A stretch of DNA of 64,000 nucleotides from contig CANTUZ010000005.1 of assembly GCA_947846985.1 (NCBI GenBank), positions 53,037,389 to 53,101,388 of the forward strand. The letters are read 5' to 3'. Both the position numbers and the translations under genes were made by a program. The DNA is from Fratercula arctica. Lineage: Eukaryota > Chordata > Aves > Charadriiformes > Alcidae. The notes under the pieces were generated by a model. The model was not told the DNA's origin. It did no database searches and saw only the letters and a program-made list of their open reading frames with translations. Shown piece by piece: positions 25,001-40,000 of this stretch (the stretch's first letter is position 1; every line of letters starts with the position of its first letter).

Positions 25001-28000
25001 TGTTGAGCTTTTTAATACAAGGTCAAGGCTGCCAAAAATCAGGGAACTTTTATTTCTAAAACTCACTGTGGGGGGAAAAAAGACCATCAGGTTAAGTAAC
25101 CTGACTACATTTTTTAAAAAAAAAATATTTAATTTGCGCTTCTATTAACACATTGAATAATGGGACTACTATAAATGATATATCACTTCTCAGCTCTTCC
25201 CTTTTAAGGGATCAATGTACTTAACAATTCACTAATATTTGTAATATGCCTGGAAGTGGTAAATACCCGTCTTATACTTGACTGAAGAGTTAATAACTGG
25301 CACAGCTTTGAGGACAACTCGTACCCTGACTCCTTTTATTAAAGCATAATACAAGGCTGTATGTCCTTTAGCATCAGGACCATTGTCTTTTAAATCCTAA
25401 GTGGTCTTCTGAAATGAAGAGTTTCATTTTCTAAATCAAACTTTCCAGTTTAGTGTTGTGTTGTTTTGGGTTTTTTTTAGGGATGAAAAGTATAGGGCAT
25501 AAAAGGCTTTAAGATATACCTGACCAGGAAGCCCACTCAAATACATACTCTGTTTCCATACTGCATCACGTGGCTGGTGTTGGTGCGTTTCTTCACAAGC
25601 TGAAACTGCTTGTGGAGCGTTTCTTTTCTTAGATCCTCCTGCATGAAGAAACTTCCATGTGGTCACAGATACTTACATTCAGCTATTCTAAAAATGCAAA
25701 GAAACCTGGAAAAGGTCTTAGCTGACAGCATGTAGCAGGAAGTATAGCGCAAGAGCTATACAACCTTTAAAAGACATAAAAGTAAAAACTGAAATGAAGG
25801 TTTGACAGCTTGTTCTCAAATTGCTTTTACTGATCTCCTGATCTCCCAGCAAATGGGCAAGAAGGGAGTGGGCTAGCACACGAATCCCAGACTTGTTTCA
25901 TTAATGCTGTTTTCCATTATGCTAACAAATGGGTTAGCCACAGTTCAGTATTTAAGGATCCTGAACCAGAGGAAGAACTTACTGAACTGCCCAATTTGTT
26001 TAACAAATTTGCAGATGCGGTCTCAGATTAGTAAACCAAGATTATGTGAATTTGACACTAGAAGCTAGACAGCTTCTAAGCTTATAAATAGCAAAAGAGT
26101 ATGTTTCTTAAAGTTTCATAAATAAATTTAGTTGCCCAAACAAATAAAGATTATATATGGTTCTGAACAGTAGATAAATACTTTTACCAACTCAATTTGT
26201 TGATTTCAGTCTCATATAAAAAACAAAGACTTTCATAAACCCTGTAAAAGAGCTATTTTTAAAAAGCCTAGTGATTTCTTTAATGCCGAAACTTTAGATG
26301 AGCTAACTTACCATATCTGAATCTTCCATCCAATTCACACTGTACCAGTCCCCAAGATAAGTCTGCCTTTCATCATCATAGTAACATGCATAAGATGACT
26401 CTCTGGGATTGGCGGCTGTTGTTGCATAAACTGTAGACAAATGGAAAGTAATTTTTTTTTCTTATATTTAAACCCCCAGATGATTTAGTACTTTGCTACA
26501 CATGATGTATTTGCCCAAGTATTTTTGCTTTCAGTCACTTACTTCTAAATAGCAGGAAGGAAAGAAGCCAGTTAATGACTCTGTTCAGTCAGCCTCAGTG
26601 CTAAGACCTCCTTCCTTGCTGCCAAATGTGTGGTCTGGGGTGCTTAAAGAAGAATATACATTTCTCGGGGAAAATCTACTATTCAAAGAACTGCCTGACA
26701 ACACTATGCACTAACAACCATTAACGTTCTTTTTCATTATTACAATAATGAGGACCTCTTTCCAAACTTGGAGTAAATCAGATAAATCATCTTTTCTTCC
26801 AGAAAATGCCACCTTCTAAGTAATATCCTTTCTTGAATAATGCTCTACACTGAGAGAAAAGCAAACCAAACCTCTACATCTGCCCCAAGCACAGCGTTCC
26901 CAGTAAGTCATCTCTAACACAGTAGAAATACTGTAAATGCGTCTTTACAGGTATTATTAAGACAAAAGCTATTTTGACTTTTTGACAAAGTCAACTCATA
27001 GCATACTTGTGTAACCCGAAGTCCAGGTTTCAAAATGAAAAAGTGTTAGGCATGCTTTTCTATAGCTATAGTGTTGTTTCTACTCAGAATGTACCTGAAG
27101 TTCAAAAGCCCAAAAAAAGTCTTAAATCTTGCCTCTGTAGTAAAGTGCTGCTCTTAGCACCCTTTAAAATGCTTACTAAGTAACCAGTTACGTTCTGTAA
27201 GTTCGCCATTGAAGGCTGCCAAAGACAGCTTTGTAGTCCAATACATAAATCGTCAGTGTTCCGCCTTTGTGAGTCTGTGGCAGAGCTGGTGGTAAAACCA
27301 GAGAGGCCCTGGACTGGAAATTTCTAATACAACAAGCTTTGAAAAATGCCGATTCACTGAGCATTTATTTTGAACAACCTTCAATATGAAACATTCTGTG
27401 TGAACTTTGTGTAAAGCCTTGATGGGGCTGTAAGAAATCTAGGTGGGTGCCAGGCAGCATATTCCAGGGCCAAAGACCCAGGAAGCCACGGATAAGCAGG
27501 TTGGTGGTCTTCCCTGGAATCACAGCTTCAAAACTACAACAAAGCCAGAGCAGTCGGTCTCCCTGCCATGGAACAGGAGTTTCAAAAGATTGTGATCCCT
27601 CATCCTAATCGAGGCTGAGCTCACAGCTCTGCAGCAGAGAGCTTAGAAACCCTGAAAAATCTGAGTTCCTCTTCCTGGCTTATTGTGCAAATGAGAGTAG
27701 CAAAATTGCCTGGCAATGATGTCTCCAGGGCCTTTGCTACTCAGTGAAACTGAAGGCAGGAACTTCACACCTGCTCTTAGCAGGCTCAGAAATGTCAGTG
27801 TAACTTAACTGCTACCAGTTAACGGCAGCCACATAGCTCCTGAAAAGAAATACTCTTTCAACTTCTCATTTGCAAGGAACTGAAAGCCTTGTTAAGTCTT
27901 TATAACACTCCATGAATTCTTTAAAAGGAACTTCCCATAAATGGAAAATACTACTTTCTCTAATTCTTGTGCTTCCCTGCTAAAACCGTACATAAAAGTG

Positions 28001-31000
28001 CCTTGAACCTATTCTTGACGTGGTATCTGTTTAGGTCCTGTCTGTGACAAGCTGTGACATTTAAGTCCAGTAAGTTAACTGATTGCTCACCATTGATATT
28101 ATCAGCCAAATGATTCATCATAGATCCAGACTCGCATGCTTCAATGTAAAACACCATCTATGAAATAAATCAGAGACCTTAAGAAATTCCATGAGGAAAT
28201 GGAGAAAAGTCCTTCAGTGCTTTTCAGCTGTAGCTAGTTGGCCTGTCCTGCTATCCCTGAAACAAAAGCTATCCATAACGCTAGAAATTAAAGCACAAAA
28301 GCAAATAGATCAATTTTCATTTTTGGGTACTAAACTATGTGGAAAACATAATCACAATGAAAAGATGCTAGTAATCTACAGAATCCATGGGGATCTGCTG
28401 CCTAATGTACAAAGCACAAATGAAATGCACAATCACTCTTCAGGCACAGCAATGTGCTGCCATTGAATGTAGTATTTCTAGAACCAACGGCCACATAGGT
28501 GTTCCTAAATACAGCCAACCATATTAGACAGATTACCACAGAAAGTTGCTTTAGAAAGGCAAGCTACTCAAATGTTCTAAATAGTAATTTTTCCGCTTAA
28601 AACTACTTGCAATGAAATAAATGCACAGAATCTTCTGACAAGAGGTACAGTCTCTTAAACTACATTAGTAACTATAAGAGAAACATGAGGTCTATACAAA
28701 CTTCCTGTAGTAACAGTGCAGTCTGAAGCGAACAAAGCACAGGAAGAACAAGTCAGGTACGTATTTTGAGGGTGCGGTAGTTACGGATGTTGTTTCTCCA
28801 TGGTTGGTCAAAACACATACCATTATCAAAAGGCAGTACACTACATCTCAACATTGACTGCAAATATACAGTAAACTAAAAATGCAGAGAAAATCTGCAG
28901 AGGATCAGTCCTTGTAAGTGCGAAATCCTAATCCAAATTTCATTGCGTAGCGACAGCTTCCTCCTGCTTTAGACTCTTAAAATGAAGACAAATCTCTCTC
29001 TCCCGTGACAGCTGCTCTTTTAACCTCAAAGCTTCTGATATGCTTGTTTACCTGCCCGTATTTTTTGTGATGATACATGTACCAAATTGTCTTATTCAAG
29101 TCCTTCACATGAAGCTGTAAAATAAGAAGGTTTGTATTAAACCCACTTACGTTCAACAGACATACAATTCACTTAATAAGAATAAATACTAACTATTGTG
29201 AATATGTTTACTGTTTCCCATTAAATTTAGTCAGTGCTTTGCCCTTCTAAAAGACAACGTTCTAGTATTTACCACTCTGGAAAAGCTGAGTAATTGTCCC
29301 AGATGATATGTACGGTACACCAGAAAGGCAAGTCATACCTGTGTGAAAGTCTGGACCACCAAAGCCCAATGAAATGCTAAATGACAGAACTTAATCTCAA
29401 CTTGAATGCTTCAGATTCAAACTGGGAAAAAAACCAAACTGGGGGGATGAGGAGATTATTGCTCCTTTTCTGCCTCCCCTTCAATATGGCAGTGCATCAA
29501 ATATTTTCATGTTTTATATTTTTTATTTATTATTTTAGTATGTCACTAAAAATATGTTTTTTTATGACAAAGTAATCCCCCAAAATGCTTACATCATCAT
29601 CAGGAAAAGCCAGAAGTCCTGGAGCTCCATGGTCAGTGAAATAAACAAACACATGATCCTTGGGACCACTGAAATGAAAAAATTGCAAACAAATTCTTTC
29701 TAGCCTCTCCAACCTAACCTTTGTTACAACAACAATCATCTGCTTCTCAATGCCAAGACGTGTCAATATTTGAAAATAATACAGCTGAAGCATCTCCTTC
29801 TCTTGGTAATATTTTTTTCCTCCCAAAGCATACTACTTTGGGTGCTTCTGAAAGGAGATGAGTGTCTGCAAAAGGAATGAAAACAGGGATATAGGGTAGT
29901 CCCGCAAGCATGGGGAATATGGCAATTACACTTCACATTTCAAACTGTAAACTAATTGCTGGTCAGGCAGTGGCTGGTATGTCAAGTACGGGCGGCAGCA
30001 CAATTAGTTTTTAATGCCTATCTGAAGAATCTGTTATGTTGTTGGCATTTGTAGTGGTCTGGTAAAAAAGGAATGCTTTTATAACTAAGTTATACTGAGG
30101 CACCAGGAACACGGATAAACCATAACAACATGTACTACCTTGTTGTGATCTGTATGGTCATACTTGGCCAAACCAGTGTCAGCCTACATCTCCATGAAGA
30201 ATTGATGTGCGTACAAACTCACCTCTTAGGCTAGATTGGCATTTGGACTGAGCGGCTCTGCAGTTGGTTGAGCACTGTGTGCTCACAGGCTTTGATTCCC
30301 TCATGTCTGTGCAGTACGCTGTTTCCTGTACATTTTTATTGCGCTCTAAATCAGGTAGGTCATGTTTGGGTGATATTGAAGTCTTGCCCTAACAGACAGA
30401 TCTGCAAAGGGCTTTTGTTTTTACACTGTATTCAGGGACAATTAAAATAATGTGAACAGATTGGAAGGAGACCCCCAAACACTCCTCCCTATCAGTGGTA
30501 CAGAAATATGCATTTCCTCTTGCAAAGAAGTATGACAGCAGCAGTTCAAGGGGACGTTGTCTGCCTGCTGGTTAAGGAACAACCTGGAAGACAATCTGGA
30601 AGCCTTTTGGGCAGAGGATAACTGAGTTCTTGTCCCACCCAGTAGCAGCAGTCGGGCCACTTGGAAATTCACACAACAGAGCCTAACAAAGAAGGGTTGG
30701 CTGTCACTTTTCTGGCTCCCACTCTTGAGCCTAAGTGCAAAAAATTCGACCAAGGTGAAATGCAAATAAGATTTTTATATGTGGGTTCAAATTGTCTTCC
30801 TGAGTAGCTAACAATCTTTGGCCCTCTGTAGAGCCACTCCCTTATTTGACTTACAACATCAAGCTTTCACAGGTGAGGTGTGTTCTGAAGTACTTTTCTT
30901 AAAATGAAAAATGCTTTGTAGTCCCCTCTTGACTCATTCCAGCTACTAGAAGAGAACACTCTGGTAACTGTGCAGCAATTTAGCAACATCTTGCCCGTAT

Positions 31001-34000
31001 GCCTTGCATATATCACGTTCTATCTCAGTTTTTCAGGATGAAGTTTAAACAATTGAGAGCAATAGTTTATTCAACTACTGTTCCTTCATTTTTTTTTTAT
31101 TCTCTCCAATGCCAGGGCAGGATTCTTCTCTTCTGTTTCATTGCTTTGTCTCTAAAATTATACTGTCAGATGAAGATAGGCACTTACACAATTTTTCTTT
31201 AACTACATTAGTTCTTCCAAATGATCAAATTTAAATTCTTAAAGGTTTTACAGGAAATACTGTACATAGACAAATATAGCACGATATAACTCTTTACTAG
31301 CAGTACTGAGTCAGAAATACAGCACACCTTAGTAAAAAGGCATCATGCTTTCACATCTCAAACTCTGTGGAAGCAAGATGAATAACTGACACCAGGTATC
31401 TTTCCAAGAGGTCTTCCAATTAGGCCCTCAAATATATTGCCTTTATTCTTGATTCACCTAAATGATATAAGCCTTTATAAACTACACCCATTACCTACAG
31501 ATCTTACATTCTACTTAGCCAGTCTACAATTTATTATTGTTCATATATTAGAATACTGCCAAACTTACAATCATTTGTGTAATGTAGTTTACAAATACCT
31601 TAGCATAATACATCAATTACAAGGTTAATTCCTTATGCTACCTTTTCAATTGCAAAGATTTTTTTTTTTTTTGCATTAAACTATAATTCCATTTCATTAC
31701 ATTCAAAGCCTCAATAACCTTACATCTGCCACAGACCATGGCTGGGATTAGACATGCCATTCTTTCAGCTGATGAGCTGTTTAAGGTATCTCTGTCCCTC
31801 TGCCACTCACTGCTAAGTCTCGCCACCTCAGATGACCAATACAACTGTTTGTGTACATTAAGCCAAGCCTTAGCAAACCCTTTTTAGGCGTTTCCAAACC
31901 TTAATAAAACTCCCTTTGAATAGCAACTCTCGAAAAGACAATAGTCTAAATAACAAATACCTTAATACAGTTGATGCTATCCTCTAAAGTTCTTATACCT
32001 TCATCTATACTGGACTCCATACCAGTCAAATATCAGCAGTTGCTTCTTGGTGCTGGACAGTTTAAGAAGCCAGAATCTTTGCATTTCTAATGTGAATTAC
32101 CTGGCATTACCATCAATAGTCTTGCTGGATTCTCAAGTTGCTCTAATTTACCCTCTTCTTTTACCTTTTCAATACTTTTCCTGATCCCACCCCCTTCACC
32201 GCTTCCGCATCTCCTCTGAGAACAGCAAGGAAGTTCTTTGGAGTAACATCCTAAGGATTTAAGAGGATTAAAGTTAAATCTGATCATAAAAACAACAAAA
32301 TCTTCATTTAGAAAGGTTTCTGAAAGTCAGAATCCATGCATGGATGGCAAGTTTAGCTGGCCAATCTTTTCAGTCTGTCATTATATAATGTATTAGCCAC
32401 TGGTGACTCCCTCAGACACTGAATCATGAAATCACCAAGTGATTGGATTACTGTTCTGATTTAATGAAACAATTAGTCTTACACAGCTGTTCTTCAGATT
32501 GAGTTACATTTATGAATGCAAGACTTTTCCTCCTTTTATGTCGTGTGCCAGCACAGAAACAACGTAAAGGTTTACTTTTATGACTACTGCTTCACTTCAA
32601 AGCATCTGTTGTTTATATTCATCTTATGAACACCAAACTTCATGCCAAAGATTGCAAATGAATAAGCTGGAGGCTTTATCCTATGTGCATTTTGGAGTGT
32701 AAGCTACAGGCTGAAAGGACTTATGCAGAACAGTGGCTAATACTGAACCTTCCCTGGGGAATGGTGTTTCACTCCTACCTCCTTTGTATAGTCCTTGGGC
32801 ACTCCAGCATACACATCGGTGCCATTAGGTCTATTGATGACAATGCCTTTTGTTGGATTTCTGAAAGTTAAACAGAAAATAAATGAGTAATTAGCCACGT
32901 ACCACACAATGACCACAGAACAACTAGGAAACCATTTAAACTGTCCTCACTGGCCAGCTTGCCTTGAGAGAGAGAGTAACGGGTATTGCACCATGTGTCA
33001 AGTGATCTCAGAATAAAAAGGCCTTTTCACTGGCCAGTTACACGTTTGCCTCAGGTGTCCTTCAAATATCCCATCTCAGATCATGTCAATTCATCTGAAG
33101 ATGTAGGCAGGTGGTCTCTTACACTATCATCTCTCTAGTTTCAGTCTTGCCCTAAGTCCCCTTTTCCTCTCTGCTTCCAGTGCTGCCGTGCAGCTGAAGT
33201 CCACTGATTTTTGCTGAAGCTGTCTCAGAATTAGAAAGCAATATAGAAAATAGCATATAGAAAGCAATGATACACTCTAGATAGTCTCGAAGAATGGGAC
33301 ATGTACACTTCTTTGTTGAATGTACTTTCTGGGAATTAATCTGATGATGTCCTTTCAAAAAAGCCCTGCAAGTCATACACGAAGCTTCCCTATTTTTGTG
33401 GTTTTAGGCTATTTATCTGCTGCAAACTGTTATGCCTGGGAGTTAAGATCACTTACTCTCATAACAACAAAGCTCTGCAGTCCTCAGTCCCACAACTGAT
33501 GCTGAGTTGCGCAGTAAGGCTTAGAAAGCTCATGAGCACATTTCAAAGGAGAATTATTGAGCTGATGGATAAAACATCTCTATGCATATCACAGGTGGTT
33601 TTAAAAGCTTTTCCTATAAAACTACTACAAACTCAAAACACATGGGTGATTATGGCATGTTTGTAGTAACCATATAGTTTGTGATTAGCTCATGTTGGTC
33701 ACTTACTCATCATTATCAGCAATGTCATCATACATCATGACAATGATCTGTTCATCTGGAATTCCATTTCGGTGTACAATCTGGTATGCATGGCACACGT
33801 CTGCCTGAAATTAAGCAAATTTTTGTTACTGGCTTTAACAGAGACCACAATCTTTGAGACCAGAAGAAAAATAGCTTTGCAGGCCTAAGAGCAGGCTATT
33901 ATCTAAAAGAAACTGCATTCAAGTATAAAAGACTGAGGGCTGAAACGCACAGGTTAAACCAAAACTCAATGTCTTTCTCTAACTAGGAGGAGTTGCATTA

Positions 34001-37000
34001 ATAATGGAGACTATGATTAAAATCTCTCTCTCATTTATCTGTTTTGATTTCTTATTTAAACAGAAACCAGAAGTTGCTTCAGACTTGGTACAGACAACAA
34101 AATTTAACAAAAGGTTCTCAGCAACGTTCTGTGAGAAAATCTAAATGAAATCCTTGTGCACTGACAGACAAATCCAAAGTGTGCCAAGTAGAAGAAGAGT
34201 TGGATTCCCACCAATTTCAACTAGTTCTGTACCAAGCCTCCATGACTAAGCACCAGACTGTCCTTGGCTTAAGCAAGAATGGTTTACCAACATCATGTCT
34301 GCAAAGATTTTATTAAATTTTGTTTTACTAGATGAAAATTTTGGTTAAGGAAAATTTCCTTTTCAATTATGTATTTCTTGTAGAGTAACACTGAAGCAAC
34401 TTCAGAGCAAGAAAACAGATTTCAGTGGAAAACAGAATTGCAGAATTTCTATTCAGGCTCTTTTCCTGACTTGTACAGGATACGAATAAGCAGATTTTCT
34501 TTACAGAATCATCTTCCCGTGACGCAGAAATAACAATACTCATCAAAGTGATATTACAGTAAATGCAAACCTCTATCAGAACACCAAATTCATAGTAACC
34601 CCAGCCCAAATAATTCTCTTCTTTTAGAGCTGCAGTCTGTGAATGACCTAATGGGATATCAACAATCATTCCTAAACTCTAGAACTATAACCTACAACAT
34701 GCTAGAAAAGCCGTGCAGATTTAATGGAAGAAGTCTCATCTAGCAAATGCACACTCCAAATACAGGCAAAAAGCAAGCTTTAAAGTTTACTTCTATTGAG
34801 CTAATTTCTGGTTTGTAAACCAAACTGAAGTGGTTTAAGTGGACCTAAGTAAGTTCCCATGACTTAGGAGTACTAGTGATTTTGACTAGTTTAAATGAAA
34901 GGACACTGTAAAATCCTGTCACTTTATAATCCTTGGTCTTCTAAGTGTGGCTGAAGCTGAAAAGTGAGGGTAGCTGTGCATGATTCTGGCAAGGGTGAGG
35001 CACATTCAATGCTAATGAACTCTCCCGCAGCAAAATCTCTTCCTGTGACTAACCCTGAACTTGTCCTTACTAACTAAAGCAGCTCCATTTCCTACTACGC
35101 AGGTCAGCCTACATTCTCTTCCACCTATGCCAGTCTTCACTGCTTATAGTTTTCCATTTCCTTGTATGTCATTATACCATCTGCTGCCTCAACAAGTCAA
35201 AAGGCAGAGGTTAAACAGAGTTATAAAGGCATCACATATAATATGAAACAGCAGAGTGAAGGTTTGACTAAACATGTATTTGATTTTCAGAAGCAATGCA
35301 AGCAAAAGTAGAAGAAATCAGTAATCAGGGTATCTCCACACTGATTGATGAGTAGATCACAGATCTCCTCTCACTTTCCAGACGAAATAAGCTTCTGTTA
35401 TGCTGCCAGAAACAGCTATAGGCTGGCAACACACAGAAATGCTTTGGCATGCTATAGTAATATAATATCAACATACTCAACCAGCAAGTGTCTGTGCTCC
35501 CACAGACATGTGACTGGCCTGTAGGGACTTCAGAGGTGTTCTTAATTCAAAGTACCCAAAATTAGTTAAGCTTTGCAAATGCATATTGTCAGCTTTTTTT
35601 GTCTCCTCTCTCCTTCCTTCTGATTCATTGACTGACTGCTCACTATGTCCTGTCTTACTTAGTAAAGCAGACACTGGTGGTAAATTTAAACGGGATAAAT
35701 TCCCTAGTGTGGAGGGAAACAGATCAATGTAATCAATTCCCCTCAACCTTAACTGCTTGGGGATTGTCCCAGCCTTTTGATGCTTTTGCTAAAGGAACTG
35801 TACCAGCTGGTAGCATAATGGTAACACCAACACAGGGGAGAGCAGCAAAAATATGTTTTGCTGCTAAAACTCCATTGGCTAAAGCTGGACAGTTCTGAGT
35901 AAACGGCTGGGGCTTTTTTGCATAGAATTAGCTGACCTGACTGGCCACCTTTGATGTTGGTCACATGTTCCCTCCCCTACACATAGAAAAACATAAATCT
36001 CTATAAAACCAGAATAGAAACAGTCTGCTGCTAGAGTAGGGTGGCGTATGTGAATGTAGAGTATTTCCTGTTGATGTGTAACTGCCTCTCAAATACTGCT
36101 ATTTGAGCCTTGTTTCTTCCAGAAATATTTCTGGCATAGCCGTACCTGTAAACCACCCTAAAGGAGACTGCTAATATTGTTCTAGATCTCTTGTTGGTAT
36201 TATTCTTGTTGGTTTAGTATGTGAAATGAATGCTATAAACGTTTACTGGATAAATTGTCACTACATGCAAATCACGCTTTTGTGGCCACAATTTGGGGTG
36301 TACAGCAGCTGTCCTGAACAGAAGAATAGAAGAGGAGAAGGTACAGCTGCTACTGCACAATGGACCTCACATGCTAGCTCCAAAATAGACACTGTTAATG
36401 GCATAGTTCACACCTTTCATCCCTAGGTTGGTCTAAACCTGTTGCTACAACACCAAATTTCTATGGAATATCTATGCTTAAATCTGCTTGAATATTTAAC
36501 TCCTAGATTTTGAAAGCATGGAGATCGGAGGTGGAATTCCCACATTTTCCTGGAATGGGCATTTTGTTTCACAAAATGTGCATTTGGGGAAAATTCTAAA
36601 AGGAAAAAACAAAACAAAACACCCAAACTTTCCTCTGCCATACACCTGTTTAAGCATTCGCGTGACACAGTTTTTAAGTAGTCTACTTGGGGGTGGTGGT
36701 GTTTGGAAAAATCAAGTTATTTTATGACACATGCATGCATAAATAGTGGCTGAAGGGAAAAGCTTGGACTTCTGTGAAATTGGTTACTTCCGATCTTATG
36801 ACTGCTAGGTTCATGGCTAAAAAGCATGTGTAATGAACTGTCAGCTTCATTGCAAAGCAGCACTGTTCCCATTACAGGTACACTGAAATGCCACAGCCTA
36901 AAGAAGAATGAACTCTAATATATAAGCATGGTAGAAGAATACATCTGAAATGCCTGAATGTTTCATTTCCCTGCTTAAACATACATCAGTGAGTCAGCCA

Positions 37001-40000
37001 AAAACTCTTAACTGTATTAAGAACTTAGGAAAGGTTTTCCCATAGCTTCAATTATAATTTTGTACGCACAGTAAGGAAATGTTAATTGAAGCCAAGCAGC
37101 CAAGGTATCCTTAATGTCCGTTACTTGCCAGACTGGAGAATTTAGGACTGTCCTGGAATAAGATACTGTTCTGGTTGGTGGTGTCGAAAACCCAGAATAA
37201 ATACAGTCCCTGGCCCATAAAGCTCAGTAAGTATAAGACTAAAAACAACAACTGAAAACAGACCCATGCATGCAAATTCAATTTTTTTTTAATTTTCAGC
37301 ATTTTAATTTTGCCAGATTTTCTCAGCTAATTTTCTGCTCAATTAAGACTGCGTTTCACACCAGGCTTTTCCATTGACTATGTCTATTGGAGTATCCAGA
37401 ACATATTGGTCTATCTCTGATCTGTTTGTGAAGCCAGCTTTGAGTTAGCTGGTGTGTATATACATATACATGTATATACACACACACTTCTGCCTCAGGA
37501 GAGGTAGAAGTATATACAAGATTCTGTTTCTTTTAAGGAGAACTAGTTTGTTGGCTCATTCTCTAAATTGACCAGTAGCATTTAGTGCTGTATTTGCTCA
37601 GGTATGTCACTACACTTTTCAGAGATGTATCATCTAGCTGTTTGCATAGTAGAGAGCTGAGCCACTCTCCCAAGCAATGGGGGAGTACTCTTTCTGGTAT
37701 GTATTACAAATGCTTAGTTGCATTTAGGGAATAGCAGCCAGTTTGGTAATAAGAAAGCTGCCATAGAGAAGTCAGAATAACTGCTGAGGAGCAGAGAGGA
37801 GCATATCGATTGTCCTTCCACAGCCCAAGCAACTTTAATCAAAACCACTCAGTTATGCATAAAAACACCAAAGAACTGAGAAGCCACAAGCATAAAGCAA
37901 TATACAAGCTAGCTTTGCAATGACAGTAAACCTATCACATTGGGCTGTATACTATTCAAAACACTTGCAATTCATTTTAGGAACTTGATAAGATAAATGT
38001 TTATGACAAGATTAGATCACCCTGATTAGGGAAGTCTCAGTTCAGCCACCACAGAGGCAACAAGTGCCTACAAGGTGTAAATCTCACTCAGATAAGTGAA
38101 AACAGTGTTTTTTCTCCTTATCTTGTCTACACATGAGGCTTGCACCACTGACAGTGGGTCCTGACCACTGACAGCTGAATCGCAAGTTTCAGAAGAAGTT
38201 TCAAATTTCTTGAGGTTACAGGTGCAAAATCAGCATTTACAAGGTCTGCACAGTCTTCACAAACTTACTGTTCAGGGGGTCTGTACAGCATACAATGATG
38301 GACTATTTTCCCCACAAATTTTCATGTATGGAATTAGAGATATTTTTTGAAGGTGCAACATTCTTCTCCTCCGTTTGTGGTTGTTTAGTCAGCTGAACAC
38401 ACCCTGCTATCAGGTAACTATTGCAGAAGGCAACTGTGTTGTGTGCAGGCAGCATGCAAAACAACTGGAGCTCATAAAATATAGAGGTAATACAAACATA
38501 CAACATCGTGTATTAACTGTACCCTGAGCAGCTGACCTGAGCAATTGAAACTCAGAGATGTTTCAGCTGAGGTCTCAAATTACAGAAGGATATTATGAGT
38601 GCTTAGTTGCATGTAGGGAATAGCAACCAGTCCTGTAATAAAATAGTGTCACATTGAGTAACTACTGACAGGAACATTCACATGTACTAATTCACTTGTA
38701 CACAGGCTAGAACAGAGAAGTTCTGAGGAGGAGAGGTGATGGCAGAAGGAAAACTAATTAATTGGGTACAATATATTTTCTTCTACAGGTTTTCCCTTGG
38801 AAAGCAAAAAGTTACACAACTCCACAATCCTGGCAAGCTGCTTCACTTTTGGACATTATAGGTATTATTCTACTGAAAAATAACATGTGATTCTGCATGT
38901 GTTCCCTATGGAATGACTTTCATGATGGATGAAGCACAGAACTGGAAGTCCAAGTCCTATTCCTGGCTCCACTGCAAGTGACTTGAGCAAATAATCTAAT
39001 TAATTACAGTACTTTGCTTCCACCTCTGGAAGGTATGGCATACTAAGACACACAACGACATGGTGATCAGTCTGCATAATGTTTCCAAAAATCTGTTATA
39101 AACTCCTGAGATTTCTGTAGTAACTTTCCTCTTCTGTATAGCTCTCCTAAAAGTCTGTGGTTCAGCCAGTTTTGCTGGGAGCAAGTTTCCCCAATTTTCT
39201 GGTACCCAAGGCGCCCTTCTCTGGATTACACTTCATGGCACAGAGAGTGGATTTTCTAGGACTACCTGCTGGGTCTGTCTCCCAGTATGCCCTCCCACCA
39301 TGGGTGCTCACCCCTGCCAGGCCCTCAGGGTTGGCCACAGAAGGCTGCGAGGCAAGACAGCACAGGCTGCTGACATGCTGTGTCTTGTGGGAACTGATTC
39401 TTTTCATAACAAGTTAGAGGCACAGTATCTTGCCCAAGACAGGTAAGTAGGAGCTCAGCCCCATTCTGAAGGATCCTTCACACAGACTCTTATCTTACGA
39501 TGCTGATTTCATAACTTTGATAGGCTTATTAGTGCTGTTCTAATTTTCTTTTTTTTTATTATTCCAAATGTTAATACTGTACCTGAAGCAAGCGGTAGAA
39601 GTTAAAATACAGAAATTTCTGGCACTGAAATTCAGCACAATTTGGCACTGCAGGTATTTTGCGTTATTAATTGATGTTACCTTCAAAATGAAGGTGCTTA
39701 AAGAAATCCCGTTCTCATTTTTCTAAGCTTGAAAAGCAATTACTTAATAACTGTGTGCAAAGCATGACCACACTCAAAAGTTAATTTGCTTCTGTGAAAC
39801 TGGCATGTTCAAAAGACTTATTGTTGGAAACAAATGGGTAAATATGCATCTCGCGTTCTTCGTAACTCCATTACACCTGGCAGATATACTTGCCCTTGCA
39901 GTCTCACTGACAGAAAGGTTAAAAACCTCTGTGCTTGGGGAACTGTAGAAAAGGAATTCTCATGAGCCACAGCTTCAAAAATACAGTTTTATTTAGACAA

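Larger units (their letters stand above)
22006..33706 (-). other. LGMN: LGMN introns between coding exons 3 and 14 (exons listed separately)
   Basis: Eleven introns of roughly 0.5 to 2.5 kb separate the exons in this span. All are AT-rich and carry ordinary GT-AG ends. I recognised no nested gene and no clear LINE copy. Low-complexity spots include an A/C-rich run at 23100-23126 and a T-run at 31661-31673. The intron after exon 10 begins with an in-frame TGA and holds a second donor-like site, discussed in the findings. Confidence 0.75.
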
